Assembly: GCA_041740935.1 (NCBI GenBank)
Contig: JBGSLA010000019.1
Location: 1 to 48,836, forward strand
DNA from: JBGSLA01 sp041740935
GTDB lineage: Bacteria; Desulfobacterota; Desulfobaccia; Desulfobaccales; 0-14-0-80-60-11
DNA: 48,836 nt
Direction of reading: 5' to 3'
Below the pieces are notes generated by a model. It was not told the DNA's origin, ran no database searches, and was given only the letters and a program-made list of their open reading frames with translations. A program made the position numbers and the translations under genes. Shown here piece by piece: positions 9,076-17,516 of the stretch. Within the stretch, counting starts at the first letter, position 1; every line of letters begins with the position of its first letter.

Positions 9076-9514
9076 AGAACTTTCCCCGGTTATTGCAGCC
9101 CCTGCTTTTCGGGGTGGCGGTGCGTCGGCCTCCGGACAATTTTCCCCGTTTTTCGGAGTAATGCCCAGTCGTCATCAAAGTGCATCAATTGCAGGGGCTC
9201 GATTGTAGGGACTCGATTCATCGAGCCCTGGAAGGGTGCCAAGATTTGCGCGCCTGCGAAAAATTCCTTTTTCTCATTGAACTGCAACCCACGAAACGCC
9301 CAACATATTGATTATTTTTGTTAATTTTTACCGAAACCATCATGGCCGCAATCGGCCACCCCCGGCAATGAAAATCTTTTGTAGGGGCGGGGTAACCCCG
9401 CCCCTACGGGTGGATTTTCACGGTAAAACCGAAAACCATATGAGCCGCTGCCACCGCCGGTGCAAGGAGAGAGCAGTACCCTGATCCATGGGACTGGGGC
9501 CGACTTGTTGTGCG
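9076..9514. other. Gene-free convergent spacer with repeat palindromes
   Basis: This lies between convergent glgP and moaA. It contains a perfect 13-bp-arm palindrome at 9381-9407 (GTAGGGGCGGGGT around one A) and a CTCGAT/ATCGAG dyad near 9212-9225 next to a TGTAGGGA word. Both resemble modules of the intergenic repeat family elsewhere in the window. Neither palindrome has a clear U tract, so I do not call a terminator. No coding frame is convincing. Confidence 0.55.
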
Positions 9515-10486
9515 TCAGCCGCCGAGGCTGACCATGGACCGGCCGGCATGGTGGGAAGAGGTCGAGGGAAATCCGGCTTTCATGAGCATGGCTTCCTGGA
9601 ACCGGGAACTCAAGAAGGCCGTATTGCGGCCCTGACGGAGAGGCTCTTTCAGATCGATCTCGGCATCGGTCAGCAGGCAGGGGCGCAACTTTCCGTCCGC
9701 GGTGAGGCGCAGGCGGTTGCAGGTGCGGCACCGGTGCCCGTTCAGGGGGCTGATGAAGCCCAATTCCCCCTGAAACCCCGGCGCCTTAAAAATTCGGGCC
9801 GGACCGGCGCTGGGCTCCCGGGTTGACGGCATAAGGGGCCCCAGCACCGCAAGCCGCCGCCGCACTTCGGACAGGGGCAAAAAATGGCGCTGCCACCATG
9901 CCTGGGACACGGTGGGCATCAGCTCGATGAAGCGCACCTGCCAGGGATGCTCCCGGGCGAGCCTGGCCACATCCAGCAGTTCATCGTCATTGACCCCCCG
10001 CAGGGCCACGCAATTTATTTTGAGCGGGGCAAAACCGAGAGACGTCGCCCGCTTAAGCCCTCTGAGCACCTCCGGCAAGTAATCCCCGCCGGTGATCTGC
10101 CGGTAGCGTTCCCGTCGCAGGGTGTCGAGGCTGACATTGAGATGCCGCAGACCCGTGTGGTAAAGAGCCGGCGCCAGTTCCCGGAGCAGCACGCCGTTGG
10201 TGGTCAGACAGACTTTGGTGATGCCGGGAACCTCATGCAGCTTGCCGAGAAAATCCACCAATGAACGGCGGAGGAGCGGTTCGCCGCCGGTAATCCGGAC
10301 CTTGGCAAGGCCCACCTCCCCGGCCACGGCCGCCAGGCGCAGCATTTCCTCATAACTCAGGAGTTCGCCGGCCGACAGTTTTTGCCAATCACGCCAATAG
10401 GTGCAGTACCGACAGCGCAGATTGCAGCGGTCGGTGACGGACAGGCGCAGGTAATTGATCCTGCGGGGGCCGGCTGCGGTTCCCAT
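9515..10486 (-). CDS. moaA: GTP 3',8-cyclase MoaA
   Basis: A 323-residue radical SAM enzyme for the first step of molybdenum-cofactor synthesis (GTP to the cyclic pyranopterin precursor, with MoaC). The N-terminal cluster motif is DRCNLRCRYC (Cys21, 25, 28), with RITGGEPLLRR following. The C-terminal second-cluster segment is HRCRTCNRLRLTADGKLRPCL, written here as HRCRTCNRLR plus a later Cys. The conserved C-terminal GG tail is present as RSMVSLGG. It is the last gene of the Mo-reductase operon, three bases after the preceding stop. That position implies cofactor supply is tied to expression of the reductase. Confidence 0.93.
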   Translation of the reverse strand: MGTAAGPRRINYLRLSVTDRCNLRCRYCTYWRDWQKLSAGELLSYEEMLRLAAVAGEVGLAKVRITGGEPLLRRSLVDFLGKLHEVPGITKVCLTTNGVLLRELAPALYHTGLRHLNVSLDTLRRERYRQITGGDYLPEVLRGLKRATSLGFAPLKINCVALRGVNDDELLDVARLAREHPWQVRFIELMPTVSQAWWQRHFLPLSEVRRRLAVLGPLMPSTREPSAGPARIFKAPGFQGELGFISPLNGHRCRTCNRLRLTADGKLRPCLLTDAEIDLKEPLRQGRNTAFLSSRFQEAMLMKAGFPSTSSHHAGRSMVSLGG

Positions 10487-10489
10487 GAT

Positions 10490-11521
10490 TTAGGCGCCTT
10501 TGCCGAAGGGGCAATGGGGGTAAGCGCAATCCGGGCAGTCCCGGCACAGGCCCCCGTGTCCCAGGAGGGCCAGGTCCTTTTTGCCGAGGCGCTCCCCCGC
10601 CAGAATCCGGGGCAGCACCAAATCCAGCACGGTCACCGGATGGTGCAGGGCGCAGGCCGGCACGCCGAGCAGCGGCACCTCCCCCAGGTAGGCCACCAGG
10701 AACATGGCGCCGGGGAGGACCGCGGAGCCGTAATGCATTTCCGTGGCCCCGGCCAGGCGGATGCCGTGGCGGGTGACGTCGTCCGGGTCCACGCTCAGGC
10801 CGCCGGAGAGCAGCAGCAGGTCGCAGCCCTGGGCCAGATGGCTGCGAATGGTCCGGGCGATGGCCTGGGCGTCATCCGGTAAGAAATCCACTGCCGCCAC
10901 CGACGCCCCCAAGTCCTCGACCTTATTGGTGAGAATGGGCACGAAGCGGTCCTGGATGAGGCCGTGATAGATTTCGTTGCCCGTGATGATGAGGCTGGCT
11001 CGAGCCGCCCGCAGTCGCCCGACGGCAAGCAGGCCACCGCCGGCGCCGGCCAGGGCCACGGCCCGTTCAATGGGGGCCCGTTTCATCACCAGCGGGATGG
11101 CCCGGGTGGCCGCGACCTTTTCCCCTTTTTTCACCAGGGTATGGTTGTGCAGGCTGGCGCACATGACTTCATCCACCAGGTTGAAGGCGGCCAGGGCCGG
11201 GACATTCACCCGGAGCAGGCCGTCCCAGGCGGCGTGCAGGTTGATTTTGCCCTCCCGGGGGTTGTTTTCCCAGACCACGCCCTCTCCGGCCAGGGCGCCG
11301 GCCAGGAGCGCGGCGGCCTCATTTTCGTGGATTTCATCCTCCTCCAGATCCAAAACATAGAGGTGGTTCTTGCCCAGGCGCTGCAGACGGCAGAGGTCCT
11401 CTTCACAGAGGTTGTGGCCCTTGAGGAAGGCCGGGCCTTTGAACTCACCCGGGCGGATTTCAGTGATATCGTGGGCCAGGGTGTGCCCCACGGCGTCTTT
11501 GAGTTCGATGACTTTTTTCAT
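10490..11521 (-). CDS. Molybdopterin-binding (MoaB/Mog-domain) protein with Cys-rich tail
   Basis: A 343-residue protein. The second half has the MoaB/Mog/MoeA-type cofactor-binding fold: SLIITGNEIYHGLIQDRF, then DLLLLSGGLSVDPDDVTR, and GVPACALHHPVTVLDLVLP. The N-terminal half (about 1-160) resembles the linker region of MoeA-like proteins but lacks full MoeA architecture. The C-terminus ends in a cysteine cluster, LCRDCPDCAYPHCPFGKG, which could hold an iron-sulfur cluster or zinc. It overlaps the FmdE-like gene by four bases (ATGA) and is followed three bases later by moaA. A role in inserting or maturing the cofactor of the upstream Mo enzyme is inference. Confidence 0.8.
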   Translation of the reverse strand: MKKVIELKDAVGHTLAHDITEIRPGEFKGPAFLKGHNLCEEDLCRLQRLGKNHLYVLDLEEDEIHENEAAALLAGALAGEGVVWENNPREGKINLHAAWDGLLRVNVPALAAFNLVDEVMCASLHNHTLVKKGEKVAATRAIPLVMKRAPIERAVALAGAGGGLLAVGRLRAARASLIITGNEIYHGLIQDRFVPILTNKVEDLGASVAAVDFLPDDAQAIARTIRSHLAQGCDLLLLSGGLSVDPDDVTRHGIRLAGATEMHYGSAVLPGAMFLVAYLGEVPLLGVPACALHHPVTVLDLVLPRILAGERLGKKDLALLGHGGLCRDCPDCAYPHCPFGKGA

Positions 11522-12234
11522 GTCAGGCCTCGTAAGCGTCCCCTCGCCGCCGCCGGCCGGCGAAGGTCCTTAGCTGAAGCGGTTTGCGCCGGTATCCCGG
11601 CATAAGGGGACCAATCCATGTCCGGCCAGGCGATTTCCCGGGGTTTGCGAAAATAGGCCCCGTCGGCGCAGGGGCGGCAACAGGGGCGGCCCTCCACCAT
11701 AATTTCCCGGCCGTCCCGCACCACCTGGCCGCAGGCGGCGCAGGCCACCTGGCGTCGGGTGGGCCCGGGCAGGTCAAACTCGGAGAGATCCACCTCCACC
11801 GCCTGGACCCGGAACAGAGCGGCATCCGGCATAACCTTGTAGGCCAGGGTCTGTTGCCGCCGGCGATCCGGCTCCCCCGGGGCGTAGACCGCGGCCAGCT
11901 CCCGGGACTCCTCGGTGGAAATAATCCGCAAGCCCTGACCGGTCTCCAGGTTCACCAGGGTGGCGGCCATGATGCCGTAGTCCATGAACTTGAGGGAGCG
12001 CCGCCCCAGCTTGACGTTGGTCACATGGGCCACCGCGTCCCCGGTGCAGCGATCCATTTCCACAAACACGATGAGCCGTTTCAGTTGGGGCAAGGTGGGG
12101 GGCGCCTCAAAACCCAGGAGCCGCAGGCCCAACACGGCCAGCCTCACGCCCACCACCTGCCCCGGGCACAGATGACCGTGCGCGGCCACCGAGCCGGCCA
12201 GGAGTTCTTCAAAGTGTTCCGGCGTTATCTGCAT
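11518..12234 (-). CDS. FmdE family protein with C-terminal zinc ribbon
   Basis: A 238-residue FmdE-type protein. The N-terminal domain has AAHGHLCPGQVVGVRLA (Cys23) and MDRCTGDAVAHVTN (Cys63), the conserved pair of the family, followed by the KFMDYGIMAATLVN region. A C-terminal zinc ribbon is seen as CAACG and CCRPC. FmdE was named from formylmethanofuran dehydrogenase operons, but in bacteria it often sits beside molybdoenzymes; its molecular function is unknown. ATG 12234 (MQITPEHF) with AGGGA upstream is preferred to the upstream in-frame start. It lies between the Mo catalytic subunit and the cofactor genes. Confidence 0.82.
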   Translation of the reverse strand: MQITPEHFEELLAGSVAAHGHLCPGQVVGVRLAVLGLRLLGFEAPPTLPQLKRLIVFVEMDRCTGDAVAHVTNVKLGRRSLKFMDYGIMAATLVNLETGQGLRIISTEESRELAAVYAPGEPDRRRQQTLAYKVMPDAALFRVQAVEVDLSEFDLPGPTRRQVACAACGQVVRDGREIMVEGRPCCRPCADGAYFRKPREIAWPDMDWSPYAGIPAQTASAKDLRRPAAARGRLRGLT

Positions 12235-12276
12235 GGCTTGCCATCCCTGTTTTGCGGTCCCCACTTCGCCCGCAGA

Positions 12277-15200
12277 TCAAACTTTGACCAATTTGACCTG
12301 GCTTTGATAAAAGACGGCGCTGCCGCCGGTGAGGTCCACCAGTCCGGTGTTCTTGAGCACCGGGTCCACCCGCATGGCGGCGTTGGCGTGGACGCCGGTG
12401 GCCCGCCGGGGGTCTCCGGGAACCAGCACCCCGTCAATGACCACATCGCTGGAGCCGTAAGCCCAGTGGCCGCCCCCCAGGGAAAAGGCGATGACCCCGG
12501 GCCTTATGCCCTCGGTGATGCGGACCTGGCCGATCATGGGCTTCTGGTGGCCGGCGGCGAGATTCCAGGTACCTTCCTCGTTGGAAGGGGAGATTACTTT
12601 TACCCGGTCGCCATCGGCCAGCGCCAACCGCCTTGCGTCTGTGGGGGAAATGTCAATGGTGTTATAGGGGTACACGGCCTTGGTCCAGTAATTCCCCGGT
12701 GTCCGGGATTTGGTCTGGGTGATGTGTTTATAGGTGAGCAGGGTGAGGTCGTACCCCTTGGCCTCGTCATCCAGTTTGCGCCCCAAAACGTCCACCGGCC
12801 CCTCCATGAAGTGGCCATGGCCCACATAGGGCTTGCCGGTCATGGAGTTCTTGGTGGTTACAAAATTTTCCATGTAGATGCCCACCATCTTGCCATATTT
12901 GTTGGTCAGCTGGCCATTCTTGTAGGCTTTCTGGTACTCCTGGAAGCGGCCTCCCCGGTTCAGGACATAGACCACCTGGGGCCACCAGTCGTCGCCCACC
13001 ACCGCCCGCCAGCGCTTGGCGTCATAGACCGTGGGCGGCAGGTGTCGCCTGGCCTGTTCGAGGATTTTCAGTTCTTCGGGACCGGCCGCGGGCACCTTTT
13101 CGGAACCGTCGGGCTTGTCGCCGCAGGCGATGTTAGCCACCATGCGGAGATACATATCCTCTTCCCGCTTCAGATGGAGTCCGGGTCCGAAAGCGTTATC
13201 CCCGAAGCCCGGCAACTTCATCTTTTCGGCGATCCCCAGGACCAGGGACTCGGTGGACAGGGGCATCTTTTCACCGAAGACGGTGACGGTGTCGGTGAGG
13301 GGCGCCGCGGCCGGCTGGCGGAAAGGGGCCACCTTGGGGGTGACCGAAGGGTGCGAGCCGGAGAATTCCCAGCGCTCCAGGTACGTTATATCCGGGAAGA
13401 TATAGTCAGCATACATGGAAGTTTCGCCGATGACGATGTCTGAGGCAAAGATCAGGGGAACTTTCTTGGGATCGGACAAGATTTTTATGAGCTCATGCCC
13501 GGCGGGCAAGGCGTACACCGGCGAGGCCTGGTAGAACATCAGGGCCTTGATCGGGTAAGGATAAGCATCCCCCATGCTGGGGATGACCTCCTGATAAATG
13601 TCGCTGGAGAAGGGATACCAGGGCCGCTTGGCCGGGTAGCCCTTAAACAGGGTGGACTTTTCATACTTCTTGCCATGCCGGATGATGTCCACCCCCCAGG
13701 TCTTGATCTTGCCGGGATGGGTTATTAGGTCAAAAGGTTTGCCTTCTTTGCTGCCGTCGATGTTATAGGTGGTGGCCTTGGCCAGGCCGCCCTGCCAGTC
13801 GTGGTTGCCCAGGAGCACATTCAGGGTCATGAAGATGAGCACATTGTAGAACCCCGAGGTGTGCTGGGAGACGCCCCGGTGGATGTCGGCCACCGCCCTT
13901 TTGCCGTGATTGGTGAATTCCCGGGCCAGGTCGACCAGGTCCCGCTCCTGCACCCCTGCCAGTTGGGTCCATTCGGCCGGTGTTTGGGCGTTGGCGGCCT
14001 CCTTGTAAATCTGCAGGACGCTTTTAACCTTGTGGCCCTTTACTTCTGTATCTACCAGGAGGTCCCCTTCCACGGCGGCGGTTTCGCTGTTGGGGTCAAA
14101 GGGGACGGGCTGGCCGCCTTTCATGACCAGGAAGGGATCGAATTCCCACTCCCCCCCCTCTTTCATGGGACGCTTTTCCTTGGGGAGGCCGATATCCGAA
14201 CCTCTGAGAAAAATCCCAGGGGTGCCGTCCGGGTTGATCTTTACCAGCCAGGCCGTTTGGGTCCAGGTGGGCTCGTTGTCGGCCATGGCCGCGGCCTTGT
14301 TGGCGTTGGCCAGATAGCGGGCGTCGTAGCGCTGGTTCTCGATGATCCATTGCATCAGGCCCATACCCACGGCCGCGACCCCGTTGGACTTGATGGGCAG
14401 CCACCTCCAGGCCCGGGCCGCGGTTTTGGAACAGCGGGGATCCACCACCGCAATGCGCATGGTGCCGTCCACCAGGCCCTCGGTCACCTTCTGGGCCCTG
14501 AGGGGCGGCCCATAATTGGCCTCGTAAGGATTGGCCCCCACAAAGAGGATGAACTCGGGGTTGCCGGTGTCCGCCTGCCAGTAGAACTTGCTGCCTTTGG
14601 TAAACTTCCCTTCCACGAACTGGTCGCTCATGGCCTTGCAGGTGAAGTACAGCGACCCCTGGCAGACAGTGGTGTGGCCGTGGGCGTTCACCGAGCCCAG
14701 GGCCGCCACCAGCCGCTTCAAAATATCAGACCGGCCCCCTTTCAGGCGGCCCCAATTAAAGCAGAACTGATTGTTTTTAGGGCCAAGATCCGGGTGGTCC
14801 GGGTCAATGAGATACTTTAGATTGTCCTGGTGTTTGGCCTTGAACGCGGCCAGTTCCATCTTTTTGGCAGACACCAGCTCGGCGTCTGCCGCCATCTCCT
14901 TGGCTATCTTGCTGTCCCGGAGGAGGCAAATATCCTTCAAGCCCTCCACCTGGCCCTCGCCGAAGAGGTTGCCGCCGTTGACGATCTCGGTAATGGCCTG
15001 GTCGAAGGGAATAGTCTGCCACTTGTTTTCCCCCCGTTTGCCGGCCCGTTTGAGCACCTTGACCAGGCGGTAGGGGTCATACAGGGCCTGGATGCCCGCC
15101 TGGCCCTTGGGGCAGAGGGAGCCTTCCATGGTGGCGGCCTCGGCAATGGGGGTCTTGTAGGGAATCTGCGGCGTCATGGTCCAGGGACTATAGGGGTTGC

Positions 15201-15495
15201 CGTCGATTTTGGCCGCCAGCCCATCCACGAATTTCACCTTGATGCCGCAGTTGGTGTTGCACTGCTGGCAGACCGACAGAATTTGATTTTCCGGGCGGTA
15301 GTGCACATAAGCGTCGCCCACGTCCAGAGCCGTCCAATCGGCGGCGCTCATGGCTTGCGCAGCCCGGGCCAGATAGTGGGACGCAGCCAGTGAGCCCCCC
15401 AGCAAGGCCGAACACTTGAGAAAACCCCGCCGATCTATTTTGGCCTCGATAAGTTCTCTCATCTCCTGAGTGGGGTTGGTATTCGTCTTAGACAT
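12277..15495 (-). CDS. Tat-exported molybdopterin oxidoreductase catalytic subunit (Ttr/Psr-like)
   Basis: A 1072-residue catalytic subunit of the DMSO-reductase superfamily. A twin-arginine signal, DRRGFLKCSALLGGSLAAS, is at 21-39, so the enzyme acts outside the membrane. An iron-sulfur site follows (Cys76, 79, 83 and 128), and HGHTTVCQGSLYF supplies Cys279 as the likely Mo ligand. The length, together with the ferredoxin and NrfD partners, fits the tetrathionate reductase TtrA group better than PsrA/PhsA (about 750 residues) or ArrA (about 850). The substrate could be tetrathionate, thiosulfate, polysulfide or another sulfur species. It overlaps the NrfD gene by eight bases; AAGGAG precedes the ATG. 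Confidence 0.85.
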   Translation of the reverse strand: MSKTNTNPTQEMRELIEAKIDRRGFLKCSALLGGSLAASHYLARAAQAMSAADWTALDVGDAYVHYRPENQILSVCQQCNTNCGIKVKFVDGLAAKIDGNPYSPWTMTPQIPYKTPIAEAATMEGSLCPKGQAGIQALYDPYRLVKVLKRAGKRGENKWQTIPFDQAITEIVNGGNLFGEGQVEGLKDICLLRDSKIAKEMAADAELVSAKKMELAAFKAKHQDNLKYLIDPDHPDLGPKNNQFCFNWGRLKGGRSDILKRLVAALGSVNAHGHTTVCQGSLYFTCKAMSDQFVEGKFTKGSKFYWQADTGNPEFILFVGANPYEANYGPPLRAQKVTEGLVDGTMRIAVVDPRCSKTAARAWRWLPIKSNGVAAVGMGLMQWIIENQRYDARYLANANKAAAMADNEPTWTQTAWLVKINPDGTPGIFLRGSDIGLPKEKRPMKEGGEWEFDPFLVMKGGQPVPFDPNSETAAVEGDLLVDTEVKGHKVKSVLQIYKEAANAQTPAEWTQLAGVQERDLVDLAREFTNHGKRAVADIHRGVSQHTSGFYNVLIFMTLNVLLGNHDWQGGLAKATTYNIDGSKEGKPFDLITHPGKIKTWGVDIIRHGKKYEKSTLFKGYPAKRPWYPFSSDIYQEVIPSMGDAYPYPIKALMFYQASPVYALPAGHELIKILSDPKKVPLIFASDIVIGETSMYADYIFPDITYLERWEFSGSHPSVTPKVAPFRQPAAAPLTDTVTVFGEKMPLSTESLVLGIAEKMKLPGFGDNAFGPGLHLKREEDMYLRMVANIACGDKPDGSEKVPAAGPEELKILEQARRHLPPTVYDAKRWRAVVGDDWWPQVVYVLNRGGRFQEYQKAYKNGQLTNKYGKMVGIYMENFVTTKNSMTGKPYVGHGHFMEGPVDVLGRKLDDEAKGYDLTLLTYKHITQTKSRTPGNYWTKAVYPYNTIDISPTDARRLALADGDRVKVISPSNEEGTWNLAAGHQKPMIGQVRITEGIRPGVIAFSLGGGHWAYGSSDVVIDGVLVPGDPRRATGVHANAAMRVDPVLKNTGLVDLTGGSAVFYQSQVKLVKV

Positions 15496-16723
15496 GCTTC
15501 GCTTCTCCTTTCCCCGCGCTGATCACCGGCAGCCACCGGGAACCCAACAGAAAGGCCAGCAATCCCAGGGAGAAAACCCAGAGGCTGACCAGCCATTCGG
15601 TCAGGTTGGGAAAATACTCCGTGGTGCGCAGGCGGTGATGATAAAAGGTGGCTTCCAGCCCCTCCAGCTTGTACACCGCCTGATCCGGGATGACAAAGTT
15701 CAGGCGCACCGCGATGAAGGTGATGATAATCAGAAAACAGGCCCAGGCCACCACCTTGGCATTTTGATGATGCACCGCCAGGAGGTACAAGGGAATGGCG
15801 CTGCCGATGAGCAGATGGACGATCCAGAACACCCACCAATACGGCCCGAACACGATAATGTCCAGGCTGGCTTTGGTAATGGGAAGCCCGGTGCGGTAGC
15901 CCACAAAAAACTGCAGCAACTGCAAAAAGAGAAAAACCACCAGGAGGAAGCGCACCACGTGCCCCAGGTAATGCACCAGCTCATCGTCAGCCTTAAAGAT
16001 ATAGGTGAGAAAGGTTATGAGGGCCCCACCCGACAGCAGCGCCGTGACAATGAACAACAGGGGCGTGAGGGCGCCGTTCCACAGGGGGCGGTTGAGCAGA
16101 ATGGCGAAAATGGCGCCGTTGATGCCGTAAAAGATCAGCCCCACGGGCAGACTCAGGATGGACAGAAAGCGCACCCGCCTGTGGTCCGCCTCCCGGTCCG
16201 CCTCGGTGAACCCGGTTTTCCCGAAGGACAGGAATCTATAGAGCCCCCTGGCCGGTCGTCCCTCCTCCTGGGACCACTTCACCAGGTCCTCCCGGAGCAG
16301 GAAGTAACACTCCAGCAGATAGATGAGGATCATGGCGTTGGTGAAGACCACCATCCAGAAAATCATGGAATACCAGCCCGGGCTGAGGAGAAAGCGGTAG
16401 GCCCGGAAGAAGTGCCCCAGGTCAAAGCTGATGATGATCACCTCGCAGGAGATGGCCACCAGCACCGTGAAGGCCGATAACGGGCCGATGGGGGCGAAAA
16501 TTTTCACCCGAAAGACATAGGTGAGGATGGTGATGAGAAAGGCTCCGGCGGTCAGGCCCAGGAAAAAGAGATACACCGCCACCCACAATCCCCAGGGGAC
16601 GTAGGACCCCAAGTCGGTGGCCCCTTTTCCGAACCACATGGCCTGAAACACCCCCCAAAAACCTATCACCAGGCCTATGATCGCCAGGGTCAGCAACGTT
16701 TTGTAATAGCGCTCGGTTGGCAT
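15488..16723 (-). CDS. NrfD/PsrC-type quinol-linked membrane subunit
   Basis: A 411-residue, highly hydrophobic protein with about nine to ten membrane segments, of the NrfD/PsrC/TtrC family, which moves electrons between the quinone pool and a periplasmic iron-sulfur subunit. Typical segments are VPWGLWVAVYLFFLGLTAGAF near the N-terminus and the FDLGHFFRAYRFLLSPGW loop. It lies 17 bases after the ferredoxin gene and overlaps the catalytic subunit gene, so the three form a classic Mo-reductase trio. No haem-binding motif is visible. Confidence 0.9.
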   Translation of the reverse strand: MPTERYYKTLLTLAIIGLVIGFWGVFQAMWFGKGATDLGSYVPWGLWVAVYLFFLGLTAGAFLITILTYVFRVKIFAPIGPLSAFTVLVAISCEVIIISFDLGHFFRAYRFLLSPGWYSMIFWMVVFTNAMILIYLLECYFLLREDLVKWSQEEGRPARGLYRFLSFGKTGFTEADREADHRRVRFLSILSLPVGLIFYGINGAIFAILLNRPLWNGALTPLLFIVTALLSGGALITFLTYIFKADDELVHYLGHVVRFLLVVFLFLQLLQFFVGYRTGLPITKASLDIIVFGPYWWVFWIVHLLIGSAIPLYLLAVHHQNAKVVAWACFLIIITFIAVRLNFVIPDQAVYKLEGLEATFYHHRLRTTEYFPNLTEWLVSLWVFSLGLLAFLLGSRWLPVISAGKGEAKHV

Positions 16724-16740
16724 ACTTCTTTCCCCTTCCC

Positions 16741-17496
16741 TTATTTCAGGTAAGACACGCTCGGCTGGGTGCCCAATTCTTCCTTGAGCCGAAAAATCCG
16801 GGGGGAACCCATATTCTCAAAAACCAGACTTTGGGGATCGGTGCGGTCCCCGAAAATGGTGGCCCGCCCCACACAACTGGTGACGCAGGCCGGCAGCATG
16901 CCCACCTTCAGACGATGCAGACAGAAGTGGCATTTGCGGGCGTTGCCCATGGGCGAGCTGCCTTTGGCCCGGTTGGGCCATTGCTGGCCGTATTCCGCCG
17001 CGGGGCGCAGTTCATAGCCGTCCCGGGCGGCCTGGCGGCCGAACAGGGTGCCCGGCTCCTCCGGGGTGTCGGCGGTGTACCACTCCCCGAAGTCGGAGGT
17101 GCGGGCCGCGTAGGGGCAGGCCACCAGGCAATACCGGCAGCCGATGCAGCGGTTGTAGTCCACGATCACCGCCCCCTGCTCGGTCTTCCAGGTGGCGGTG
17201 ACCGGGCAGACCTTGGTGCAGGGGGGATTCTGGCAATGGACGCAGGGTCGCGGCGTAAAACGCCGCCGCACCGAGGGGTAATGCCCCACCTCCTCCTCCA
17301 GCACCACCCGGTACACCACCCCCGGGGGCAGTTTGTTCTCCGCCACGCAGCTGATGGTGCAGGCATGACAGCCGATACACTTGGCGAGGTCGATAACCAT
17401 GCCCCATCTGATGTCCTGGGGCTTTTTGTTGAGAGCCCGTTTCAGGTCCCGCTGCATGCGGACTAACAGGTCCTCCTGAGGCAAATCCTTTGACAT
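16741..17496 (-). CDS. Four-cluster ferredoxin subunit (TtrB/PsrB-like)
   Basis: A 251-residue electron-transfer subunit with four [4Fe-4S] motifs: Cys40/43/46/50 (CIGCHACTISC), Cys85/88/93/97 (CVHCQNPPCTKVC), Cys117/120/123/127 (CIGCRYCLVAC) and the split set Cys189/192/204/208. This order is that of the NrfC/PsrB/TtrB family, which passes electrons between NrfD and the Mo subunit. No Tat signal is obvious at its N-terminus, so it is presumably exported with its partner. AGGGAG precedes the ATG. It follows the DUF1641 gene after 20 bases. Confidence 0.92.
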   Translation of the reverse strand: MSKDLPQEDLLVRMQRDLKRALNKKPQDIRWGMVIDLAKCIGCHACTISCVAENKLPPGVVYRVVLEEEVGHYPSVRRRFTPRPCVHCQNPPCTKVCPVTATWKTEQGAVIVDYNRCIGCRYCLVACPYAARTSDFGEWYTADTPEEPGTLFGRQAARDGYELRPAAEYGQQWPNRAKGSSPMGNARKCHFCLHRLKVGMLPACVTSCVGRATIFGDRTDPQSLVFENMGSPRIFRLKEELGTQPSVSYLK

Positions 17497-17516
17497 AACG
17501 CTCTCCCTTTCCTGGA

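Noticed and set aside
9381..9407. Rho-independent terminator between glgP and moaA
   Set aside because: The palindrome is perfect but neither side has a U tract; it fits the intergenic repeat family better.
9488..9826. Plus-strand frame at the 3' end of moaA
   Set aside because: It is antisense to conserved MoaA sequence including the C-terminal cluster motif.
11584..13443. 619-codon plus-strand frame across FmdE and the Mo subunit
   Set aside because: Antisense to two well-supported genes, low-complexity composition and no ribosome-binding site; a codon-bias shadow.
12277..15495. Identification of the Mo enzyme as respiratory arsenate reductase ArrA, given the arsenic genes at the window end
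   Set aside because: The protein is about 200 residues longer than ArrA, is accompanied by NrfD, SQR-like and DUF1641 genes, and lies 25 kb from the arsenic genes; a Ttr/Psr-type role fits better.
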